Part shown: positions 1 through 4,780 of the stretch, piece by piece
Layout of the letters: each line of letters starts with the position of its first letter
Position numbering within the stretch: the stretch's first letter is position 1
From: Selenomonadaceae bacterium
GTDB lineage: Bacteria; Bacillota; Negativicutes; Selenomonadales; Selenomonadaceae
Direction of reading: 5' to 3'
Assembly: GCA_017453765.1 (NCBI GenBank)
Contig: JAFTEG010000146.1
Location: 1 to 5,629 of the forward strand
Length of the DNA: 5,629 bases
Position numbers and translations under genes: made by a program
Notes under the pieces: generated by a model
What the model was told of the DNA's origin: nothing
What the model saw: the letters and a program-made list of their open reading frames with translations, nothing else
Databases searched by the model: none

Positions 1-854
1 AAACCGCGTGGATAAATTTTATCAGCGTCCATGCAATTCAAACGTCAACCGAATTTTTAGCTGACTTTCTGCGCGAATACAATCCGCACGTAAAGGTTTT
101 TGATAATCAACTGCAGAGACTTTTGCCGCCGCGTGACTTCGACGCCGAATTTAAGCAGGAGGACAGACCGACTACAATTTTCTTCGGCGCGTTGAATCGT
201 GATAAAGAGTTTGAAGAAATTTTGCCCGTGCTGAATGAACTTGCCAAAAAGTACGGCAACAAATTGGTTTTCAAAATTCTTGCGCGTCAAAATCTTTATG
301 ACTCATTGGAAAGTGACAGCAAAAAGCTTATCGGTGATTCGCGAATTTACGAAGGTCAATTTGTGCCGTATGAACGCTATGAACGTGAATTGTACACGTC
401 CGACATTGCGCTGTTGCCGTTGCAGGATAATAAATTTAATCGCGCTAAGTCCGATTTAAAATTCCTTGAATGCGCCGCCTGCGGAGTTGCCGCGCTTGCG
501 TCGCCGGTAGTTTATTCGGACGTTGTGAAAGACGGCGAAAACGGCTTTATCTTCTACGATACAAGGCAGTTTAAGCAGAAGTTGGAAACGCTGATTGAAA
601 ATCGTGACAAGCGTCGCGAAATGGTAACGGCGGCTTATGAATACGTAAAGCACAATCGCTTGATGAGTCAGCATTATCAAGAGAGATTGGATTGGTACAA
701 GGAACTTTTTGCGAAATTGCCGGAATTGACGGCGGAGGCTCAAGCGCGTATTGATAAAGAGGCGCCGCGTTTTAAAGATGAAGTGCCGGTAGAAACTGTT
801 GCGCGTCCTGCAGGAAATTCTAATCAGCTTGCCGAAATAATTATACCGGTTTAG
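1..854 (+). CDS. Glycosyltransferase, GT-B C-terminal domain (5' end outside window)
   Basis: This is the 3' part of a glycosyltransferase that would move a sugar from a nucleotide donor onto a cell-surface glycan or protein. The frame is open from base 3 to the TAG at 852-854 (283 residues). A TTG at 123 is not the likely start, because the upstream codons already read like this family (SVHAIQTSTEFLADFLREYNP, then a KVFDN strand). Visible features are the TIFFGALNRDKE strand that opens the C-terminal Rossmann half (about 174-213), the EGQFVPYERY segment, and the donor-binding stretch FNRAKSDLKFLECAACG (438-488). The glutamate at 468-470 fits the second acidic residue of the E-x7-E motif, and the first position is not acidic. 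The KS..K..E..ACG form is familiar from group-1-like transferases of anaerobes. The last residues, AEIIIPV, resemble the start of a GT2 domain and may mark a truncation. Acceptor and sugar cannot be told. Confidence 0.85.
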   Translation, partial: TAWINFISVHAIQTSTEFLADFLREYNPHVKVFDNQLQRLLPPRDFDAEFKQEDRPTTIFFGALNRDKEFEEILPVLNELAKKYGNKLVFKILARQNLYDSLESDSKKLIGDSRIYEGQFVPYERYERELYTSDIALLPLQDNKFNRAKSDLKFLECAACGVAALASPVVYSDVVKDGENGFIFYDTRQFKQKLETLIENRDKRREMVTAAYEYVKHNRLMSQHYQERLDWYKELFAKLPELTAEAQARIDKEAPRFKDEVPVETVARPAGNSNQLAEIIIPV

Positions 855-893
855 TGAGTAGTAAATAGTGAATAGTTACTAGTTACTATCGAT
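852..893 (+). repeat. Tandem 7-bp repeat tract 1, after glycosyltransferase
   Basis: Reading in sevens from the stop codon gives TAGTGAG, TAGTAAA, TAGTGAA, TAGTTAC, TAGTTAC and then the diverged TATCGAT. The first unit includes the glycosyltransferase stop codon. Each of the first five units carries TAG, so translation is stopped in all three forward frames. No function is established. The same 7-bp period appears in two other gaps of this window. Confidence 0.7.
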
Positions 894-917
894 CCATCGA
901 TCTAACAACTATCGATC
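887..917. repeat. Triple ATCGAT palindrome upstream of nfeD
   Basis: The palindrome ATCGAT occurs at 888-893, 896-901 and 911-916. The 8-mer TATCGATC is at 887-894 and 910-917, and CATCGATC at 895-902. The copies lie 24 to 53 bp before the nfeD start, in the leader region. They could be a protein-binding array or simply a diverged continuation of the heptamer tract. I see no convincing -35/-10 pair here. Confidence 0.5.
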
Positions 918-940
918 TATAAGAAAGGGTGTGACGCAAA

Positions 941-1303
941 ATGTTGGGACTTCAGTTTTTTTCCTTCTCGTTGATTTTCTACGTAGTGTTCATGAGCGCG
1001 GTACTGGGCATTTCGGTTATCTTGTACTTCAGTATGAGGACGCCGCCGAAAACCAAGCAGGTATCGGATGAGTTAATTTTACTTGAGCGCCAACAAAACA
1101 GTAGCGGCTACACCAGTGTTGTCGACAAAAGCAGATTTTTGGGCGCTATCGGTACTTGCTCGACTGACCTTCGTCCTGCCGGAACGATTATGGTCGAAGG
1201 TGAACCGGTTGACGTTGTAACGGAAGGAAATTTTTTAAAGCAAGGTTCCATTGTCAAAGTTATCAATGTTGACGGCTCGCGCGTTCTCGTCCGTCAGATT
1301 TAG
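941..1303 (+). CDS. Short NfeD-family membrane protein
   Basis: This 120-residue protein is the expected partner of the flotillin-like FloA encoded next. It has one hydrophobic segment at about residues 5-31, a short basic and polar linker, and from about residue 66 a domain reading FLGAIGTCSTDLRPAGTIMV and then VDVVTEG...GSIVKVINVDGSRVLVRQI. That is the classic NfeD C-terminal OB-fold pattern (LRP.G, G.pvdVvteG, G..V.V..v.G.rv.V). The ClpP-like protease half and extra membrane spans of long NfeD proteins are absent, so this is a short NfeD (NfeD1b-like) form. The ATG at 941 follows an AAGGGTG-type Shine-Dalgarno site near 924-930. There are 52 bp to floA, and co-transcription is very likely. 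Its role is inferred from family and context: a membrane-anchored OB domain that helps assemble or regulate flotillin-rich membrane patches. Confidence 0.88.
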   Translation: MLGLQFFSFSLIFYVVFMSAVLGISVILYFSMRTPPKTKQVSDELILLERQQNSSGYTSVVDKSRFLGAIGTCSTDLRPAGTIMVEGEPVDVVTEGNFLKQGSIVKVINVDGSRVLVRQI

Positions 1304-1313
1304 TTGCCGATTT

Positions 1314-1334
1314 TCGGTAAGCTGTTGTCGGTAA
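1314..1334 (+). repeat. Two TCGGTAA copies between nfeD and floA
   Basis: TCGGTAA occurs at 1314-1320 and again at 1328-1334, exactly 14 bp (two heptads) apart. The tract is weak and could be chance or a decayed member of the 7-bp family. No terminator or clear promoter is visible in this 52-bp gap. Confidence 0.35.
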
Positions 1335-1338
1335 CTGC

Positions 1339-1347
1339 AAAGGAGGT
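1339..1347 (+). promoter_or_regulatory. Strong Shine-Dalgarno site of floA
   Basis: AAAGGAGGT is near-perfectly complementary to the 3' end of 16S rRNA and ends 8 bases before the ATG at 1356. It fixes the floA start and suggests that FloA is translated more strongly than its neighbours, whose sites are weaker. Confidence 0.85.
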
Positions 1348-1355
1348 TTTGAAAA

Positions 1356-2351
1356 ATGGAAGTTTTAGTCAGTTCGGGATTGTTCGTACTGTTCGCGTTT
1401 ATCGTCGTGGCGGTATTTCTTCACTTCGTCCCCATTGGTCTTTGGATATCGGCGCTTGCGGCTAATGTTCACGTCGGCATTTTCACGCTGATTGGAATGC
1501 GTATGCGTCGCGTACCGCCGGCAAAAATTGTTATGCCGCTTATTAAAGCCAACAAAGCCGGTCTTGACGTGAATGTAAATCAGCTTGAGGCACACTACCT
1601 TGCAGGCGGTAACGTCGACAAAGTTGTTGACGCCTTAATCGCATCGCAACGCGCGCAGATTGTGTTGCCCTTTGAACGTTCGGCGGCGATAGATTTGGCA
1701 GGGCGTGACGTACTTGAGGCGGTGCAGATGAGCGTTAATCCCAAAGTTATCGAAACGCCGGTTGTCTCTGCCGTCGCTAAAAACGGTATTGAACTGAAAA
1801 TTAAAGCGCGTGTTACCGTTCGTGCGAACATTGACAGACTGGTAGGCGGCGCAGGTGAACCTACAATCATTGCGCGTGTCGGTGAAGGTATTGTTACTAC
1901 CGTCGGCAGTTCAGAAAAGCACACGGACGTTTTGGAAAGTCCTGACGACATTTCTAAAACCGTACTCGGCAAAGGGCTTGACGCAGGTACCGCGTTTGAA
2001 ATTCTGTCAATCGACATTGCGGACGTTGACGTCGGACGCAATATCGGCGCACAACTTCAAACGGATCAAGCGGAGGCTGATAAACGTATCGCGCAGGCTA
2101 AGGCGGAAGAACGCCGCGCTATGGCTGTTGCTAAAGAACAGGAAATGAAAGCCTACACGCAAGAAATGGAAGCCAAAGTCGTCGAGGCGCAGGCGGAAGT
2201 TCCCCACGCTATGGCTAAGGCTCTTTCTGAAGGCAAACTCGGCGTCATGGATTATTTCAACATGATGAATGTTAAATCTGATACTGAAATGCGTAACGCG
2301 ATAAGTCAGGCAAGTGCGCCTAAACATCAAGCCGTTATGCAGAATCAGTAG
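1356..2351 (+). CDS. floA: Flotillin-like protein FloA (UPF0365 family)
   Basis: FloA is a membrane-embedded SPFH/PHB-type scaffold that organises functional membrane microdomains. The length of 331 residues is the usual size for the family. Residues 5-26 form a hydrophobic membrane segment, followed by the family hallmark [20 protein letters not shown] (about 25-44) and a basic MRMRRVPP stretch. The SPFH core contains [20 protein letters not shown] (77-95), [20 protein letters not shown] (112-131) and [20 protein letters not shown] (156-175). The region from about 236 to 285 is rich in Glu, Ala and Lys ([20 protein letters not shown]), the oligomerising coiled-coil part, and [10 protein letters not shown] lies near the end. 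The start is fixed by the strong Shine-Dalgarno site at 1339-1347. The nfeD-floA order matches the known Bacillus arrangement. Nothing looks broken. Confidence 0.97.
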   Translation: MEVLVSSGLFVLFAFIVVAVFLHFVPIGLWISALAANVHVGIFTLIGMRMRRVPPAKIVMPLIKANKAGLDVNVNQLEAHYLAGGNVDKVVDALIASQRAQIVLPFERSAAIDLAGRDVLEAVQMSVNPKVIETPVVSAVAKNGIELKIKARVTVRANIDRLVGGAGEPTIIARVGEGIVTTVGSSEKHTDVLESPDDISKTVLGKGLDAGTAFEILSIDIADVDVGRNIGAQLQTDQAEADKRIAQAKAEERRAMAVAKEQEMKAYTQEMEAKVVEAQAEVPHAMAKALSEGKLGVMDYFNMMNVKSDTEMRNAISQASAPKHQAVMQNQ

Positions 2352-2362
2352 GCGGTACTGCA

Positions 2363-2785
2363 ATGGACATTTCATTACTTGCAATTCTTTGGGTAGTCAT
2401 TCTGATTGTCCAAGCCGTCAACGATAAAAAAAAGAAAAAACTTCCGCCGCCTGCACCACCGGCTGAAAATACGGAGGGCAGAAATTTTGACATACCGACG
2501 CTTGCAAATGACCCGAATTTTCCCGGCGAAGACGTGACGGTTTATCGTGACGCCGAAAGACCGGCTGAAGTTCGCGAAGTCAACTTTACCGAAATGTATC
2601 GTCAACGCAAGTCAACGGCGCGTGAAAAAGTTTCTGCGCGGACGGCTGAAAGTAATGTAGAAAGTAATGTACAGACTACGGCTAATGAGAGCAAAAGTTT
2701 ACCGCTGAATTTAAATGCGGAATCGGCTATGAACGCGATGATTCTAAGTGAAATTTTCGGCAAACCTAAGGCGTTGCGACGGTAG
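2363..2785 (+). CDS. Uncharacterised small single-span membrane protein, third gene of nfeD-floA cluster
   Basis: I do not recognise a named family. The 140-residue product has a hydrophobic segment at about residues 3-19 (ISLLAILWVVILIVQAV), an immediate positive cluster KKKKK (22-26) and a proline-rich PPPAPP linker (28-33). A long, polar, probably disordered region follows, then a conserved-looking tail NAMILSEIFGKPKALRR. By the positive-inside rule the N-terminus is outside and the tail cytoplasmic. Hydrophobic-acidic tails of the form ILSE.LG.P.A.R occur, as far as I recall, on small proteins in Negativicutes; this is from memory and unchecked. It starts 11 bp after floA, with a weak AGGCGG site (2350-2355) overlapping the floA stop, which points to translational coupling. 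A 12-bp tandem duplication at 2648-2671 gives ESNVESNV. A partner or adaptor role with FloA is an inference. Confidence 0.8.
   Translation: MDISLLAILWVVILIVQAVNDKKKKKLPPPAPPAENTEGRNFDIPTLANDPNFPGEDVTVYRDAERPAEVREVNFTEMYRQRKSTAREKVSARTAESNVESNVQTTANESKSLPLNLNAESAMNAMILSEIFGKPKALRR
2648..2671 (+). repeat. 12-bp in-frame tandem duplication inside the small membrane protein gene
   Basis: GAAAGTAATGTA occurs twice head to tail (2648-2659 and 2660-2671), encoding SNVE-type units in the polar linker. It keeps the reading frame and lies in what looks like a disordered region, so length change there is probably tolerated. Confidence 0.8.
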
Positions 2786-2787
2786 TC

Positions 2788-2822
2788 GAATTAAGAATTA
2801 AGAATGTAGGATTAAGAATTAA
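2788..2822 (+). repeat. Tandem 7-bp repeat tract 2, after the nfeD-floA cluster
   Basis: Five heptamers begin two bases after the TAG at 2783-2785: GAATTAA, GAATTAA, GAATGTA, GGATTAA, GAATTAA. Most carry TAA at the end, so all three forward frames are closed. The unit differs from tracts 1 and 3, but the period and the placement directly behind a stop codon are the same. Confidence 0.7.
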
Positions 2823-2829
2823 AAATGGA

Positions 2830-2835
2830 TATAAT
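2830..2835 (+). promoter_or_regulatory. Possible -10 element (TATAAT)
   Basis: TATAAT matches the sigma-70/sigma-A consensus exactly, but no acceptable -35 lies 16-18 bp upstream (2807-2812 reads TAGGAT). If active, transcription would begin near 2841, inside the 5' arm of the terminator hairpin, so the ABC ATPase transcript would escape that terminator. The site lies in AT-rich sequence where such matches are common by chance. Confidence 0.3.
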
Positions 2836-2839
2836 TTAT

Positions 2840-2879
2840 GATTAGTGATTGGATTTAAAATCGCTAATCTATTTTTTTT
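2840..2879 (+). terminator. Rho-independent terminator after the nfeD-floA cluster
   Basis: The 5' arm GATTAGTGATT (2840-2850) pairs with AATCGCTAATC (2859-2869) over 11 bp with one G-U pair, around an 8-base loop. A run of eight T (2872-2879) follows after two bases. This would end transcripts from the nfeD-floA cluster. The last T touches the GGAGG site of the next gene, so the terminator also forms part of that gene's leader if transcription starts upstream of it. Confidence 0.85.
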
Positions 2880-2885
2880 GGAGGA
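2880..2885 (+). promoter_or_regulatory. Shine-Dalgarno site deciding the TTG start of the ABC ATPase
   Basis: GGAGGA lies directly after the terminator T-run, with GGAGG ending 7 bases before the TTG at 2892. The site and the perfect family N-terminus ([11 protein letters not shown]) support TTG as the start, and no nearby in-frame ATG gives a better one. Confidence 0.85.
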
Positions 2886-2891
2886 AACACC

Positions 2892-3611
2892 TTGATTAAA
2901 ATTAAAGGCTTAAAAAAATCTTTCGGCGACCTTAAAGTACTGCGCGGCATTGACCTTGAAATTGCCGAACGTGAAGTCGTCGTAATAATCGGACCTTCCG
3001 GCTCCGGCAAGTCAACCTTACTGCGCTGTATAAATTTTTTGGAAGTGCCGACAGAAGGTACAATCGAAGTTGACGGCATTAAAATGGATTCTGACGAAAA
3101 TATTAACAAGGTGCGTGAGGAAGTCGGTATGGTTTTCCAGCGCTTTAATCTTTTCCCGCATATGACCGTGCTTGAAAACATCACGCTGGCGCCGATGAAG
3201 GTACGCGGCATTGAACGTGCAAAGGCTGAAATTACCGCGCAGGAGCTTTTAGACCGCGTGGGATTGGGCGATAAGGCGTCTGCATACCCCAACCAACTTT
3301 CCGGCGGGCAACAGCAACGTGTAGCCATTGCACGCGCTCTTGCCATGCAACCTAAAGTTATGCTTTTCGACGAACCGACAAGCGCGCTGGATCCCGAAAT
3401 GGTAGGAGAAGTTTTGGACGTTATGCAAAAACTTGCGGAAAGCGGTATGACTATGGTTATCGTCACGCATGAAATGGGATTTGCCCGTGAAGTTGGTACG
3501 CGCCTTTTGTTTGTGGACGGCGGCTTTATCGTTGAAGAGGGACCGCCTAAAAAAGTTTTTGAAAATCCTCAGGAAGAGCGTACCAAATTATTTTTGTCTA
3601 AGATTTTATAA
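2892..3611 (+). CDS. Polar amino-acid type ABC transporter ATP-binding protein (GlnQ-like)
   Basis: This is the cytoplasmic ATPase of an importer of the polar amino-acid uptake group (glutamine, arginine, histidine or cystine type). All ATPase motifs are intact in 239 residues, the usual length: Walker [10 protein letters not shown] (34-42), the Q-loop glutamine in [11 protein letters not shown] (Q83), signature LSGGQQQR (136-143), Walker B VMLFDEP (156-162) with catalytic Glu161, D-loop SALD (164-167) and switch His193 in VTHEMGFA. The stretches [20 protein letters not shown] and HEMGFAREV are typical of the GlnQ/HisP/ArtP branch rather than of exporters. The gene starts with TTG behind a good GGAGG site. 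No permease or binding-protein gene lies beside it: upstream is the terminator of the FloA cluster and downstream is speE. It therefore probably serves a permease encoded elsewhere. The substrate cannot be assigned. Confidence 0.95.
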   Translation: MIKIKGLKKSFGDLKVLRGIDLEIAEREVVVIIGPSGSGKSTLLRCINFLEVPTEGTIEVDGIKMDSDENINKVREEVGMVFQRFNLFPHMTVLENITLAPMKVRGIERAKAEITAQELLDRVGLGDKASAYPNQLSGGQQQRVAIARALAMQPKVMLFDEPTSALDPEMVGEVLDVMQKLAESGMTMVIVTHEMGFAREVGTRLLFVDGGFIVEEGPPKKVFENPQEERTKLFLSKIL

Positions 3612-3679
3612 GTTAAGAGTGAGGAGTGAAGAGTGAAGAGTTAGGAGTTAGGAGTTAGGAGTTAACGGCTGACAGCTAA
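3610..3679 (+). repeat. Tandem 7-bp repeat tract 3, between the ABC ATPase and speE
   Basis: Ten consecutive heptamers fill exactly 70 bp from the second base of the ATPase TAA stop (3609-3611) to the base before the speE ribosome-binding region. In order they are AAGTTAA, GAGTGAG, GAGTGAA (twice), GAGTTAG (three times), GAGTTAA, CGGCTGA and CAGCTAA. The first base and last two units diverge but keep the pattern N-R-G-Y-K-R-R. Each unit carries TAA, TAG or TGA, so all forward frames are closed. It is the clearest of the three tracts. No terminator is visible in this gap. Confidence 0.85.
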
Positions 3680-3680
3680 G

Positions 3681-3687
3681 AAAGGTG
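3681..3687 (+). promoter_or_regulatory. Shine-Dalgarno site of speE
   Basis: AAAGGTG lies 5 bases before the ATG at 3693 and directly after the last heptamer of tract 3. It supports this start and shows that the repeat tract stops just short of the translation signal. Confidence 0.65.
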
Positions 3688-3692
3688 AAAAT

Positions 3693-4538
3693 ATGGAACT
3701 TTGGTTTTCTGAACAGCACACGCCCAACGTAAGATTTTCTATAAAAGTCGACAAGCAACTTTTCAGTGAGACAAGCGAATTTCAGCGCATTGATATTTTT
3801 GACGCGGCGGAATTTGGCAGGGTGCTTGTACTTGACGGCAGAATTATGCTGACTGAAAAAGACGAATTTATTTACCACGAAATGATTTCGCACGTGCCGA
3901 TGAGCGTCAACCCCGAAATTAAGCGCGTACTTTTATTAGGCGGCGGCGACGGCGGAACTGCGCGGGAACTTTTGAAATATGACGGCATTGAAAAAATTGA
4001 CTTGGTTGAAATTGATGAAGTCGTAGTCAATGCGTGTAAAAAATTTCTGCCGCAAACTGCCGCCTGCCTTGATAATCCCCGCGTCAACGTTTTCATTGAG
4101 GACGGCTTAAAATTTGTTCGCCGCGCAGAAAATCAGTACGATTTAATTCTTGTCGACCCCACCGACCCTTTCGGACCCGGTGAAGGGCTTTTTACAAAAG
4201 AATTTTACGGCAACTGCTTTCAAGCACTGACAGAGTGCGGCATTATCGTCAATCAGCACGAAAATCCCTACTACGCAAAAGACGCCATGTCGATGAAGCG
4301 CGCACATAAACGCATTGCAACTTCATTTCCGATTATCAGCGTGTATCAAGTTCACATTCCCACGTATCCTTCGGGACATTGGCTTTTCGGTTTCGCGTCT
4401 AAAAAACTTCACCCAATTTCCGACGTTGACTTTGATAAATGGAAAGGGCTTGACGTGCAGACGAAGTATTATAATCCAAAATTGCATTGCGGCGCCTTCG
4501 CGTTGCCGACTTACGTTGAAAAACTTTTGAGCGATTAG
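3693..4538 (+). CDS. speE: Polyamine aminopropyltransferase (spermidine synthase)
   Basis: SpeE transfers the aminopropyl group of decarboxylated S-adenosylmethionine to putrescine, giving spermidine and methylthioadenosine in the cytoplasm. The 281-residue length is normal. The N-terminal beta domain includes ELWFSEQHTPNVRFSIKV and VLVLDGRIMLTEKDEFIYHE (44-63), with the substrate-site YHE. The Rossmann part shows the cofactor loop LLLGGGDGGTARELLK (80-95), VEID (105-108, ribose-binding Glu106), IEDG (135-138, adenine side) and the catalytic-site strand LVDPTDPFGPGEGLF (153-167), with D155 and D158 in the DxxD positions. Proline in place of Ser or Cys after D155 is a minor variant. No speA, speB, speC or speD homologue lies in the window, so putrescine and the cofactor come from genes elsewhere. 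The gene converges on the RND gene. Confidence 0.97.
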   Translation: MELWFSEQHTPNVRFSIKVDKQLFSETSEFQRIDIFDAAEFGRVLVLDGRIMLTEKDEFIYHEMISHVPMSVNPEIKRVLLLGGGDGGTARELLKYDGIEKIDLVEIDEVVVNACKKFLPQTAACLDNPRVNVFIEDGLKFVRRAENQYDLILVDPTDPFGPGEGLFTKEFYGNCFQALTECGIIVNQHENPYYAKDAMSMKRAHKRIATSFPIISVYQVHIPTYPSGHWLFGFASKKLHPISDVDFDKWKGLDVQTKYYNPKLHCGAFALPTYVEKLLSD

Positions 4539-4543
4539 TAAAT

Positions 4544-4779
4544 TGGGCGTGTTGAAAAATTTAACGTTCGATAATTTTTTTAGATTTACTTTTCTTTGGC
4601 GCAAAGAAAAGTAACAAAAGAAACATAGCGGCATTAAGTGCGTCCACGTTTTACGATTGGTAATTTATGCGTTATTGCCGCGATTGCCCGTTATCTTAAG
4701 TTTAACGTTACGAATCGACGCTGGTTAATGCCGCTCGTTAATTTTGGATTTATCACGTTGACTTATTCAACACCGCCCA
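4544..4779. repeat. Long imperfect palindrome with terminal inverted repeats filling the convergent gap (MITE-like or structured terminator)
   Basis: The two ends are inverted copies. Left 4544-4574 and the reverse complement of 4750-4779 share TGGGCG, TGTTGAA, AACGT and GATAA in order, about 26 of 29 aligned positions with one 1-base and one 2-base gap. Further in, AGCGGCATTAA (4627-4637) is a perfect 11-bp inverted match to 4725-4735. GCGTC at 4640-4644 then matches 4717-4721, and 4654-4663 pairs with 4708-4717 at 9 of 10. A separate hairpin (4586-4614) sits only in the left arm. The element begins 5 bases after the speE stop and ends 1 base before the RND stop, taking up nearly all of the 242-bp gap. 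It codes for nothing convincing, and no target-site duplication is obvious. It could be a non-autonomous mobile element or a fold ending both transcripts. Confidence 0.65.
4586..4614. repeat. Perfect 13-bp hairpin in the left arm of the palindromic element
   Basis: TTACTTTTCTTTG (4586-4598) is the exact reverse complement of 4602-4614, with a 3-base GCG loop. No T-run follows on either strand, so it is not a canonical Rho-independent terminator, although it may block or stabilise 3' ends of the converging speE and RND transcripts. The left arm of the surrounding palindrome contains it and the right arm does not, which suggests an insertion of a small REP-like unit. Confidence 0.75.
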
Positions 4780-4780
4780 G

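Noticed and set aside
123..125. TTG as start of the glycosyltransferase
   Set aside because: The frame continues upstream to the window edge with family-like sequence, and no Shine-Dalgarno site precedes the TTG.
859..881. TAGTAA/TTACTA hairpin as terminator of the glycosyltransferase
   Set aside because: The stem is 6 bp and AT-rich with an 11-base loop and no T-run; it follows from the heptamer composition.
1595..2041. Minus-strand frame of 148 codons opposite floA
   Set aside because: It lies wholly inside floA, is Ser/Thr/Pro-rich and has no ribosome site or family likeness.
2864..3466. Minus-strand frame of 200 codons opposite the ABC ATPase
   Set aside because: It is the antisense image of strongly conserved ATPase motifs, with Ser/Arg-rich composition typical of shadow frames.
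3610..3679. CRISPR array
   Set aside because: The units are 7 bp with no spacers, far below the size of CRISPR repeats.
4539..4543. Target-site duplication flanking the palindromic element
   Set aside because: Bases beside the left end and the right end (4780 onward) share no clear direct repeat; only a loose TA could be matched, which is not significant.
4555..4581. AAAAATT...AATTTTT hairpin with T7 as speE terminator
   Set aside because: The stem is only A-T pairs and consumes the T-run itself, so it lacks both a stable stem and a free U-tract; it is better explained as part of the palindrome's left arm.
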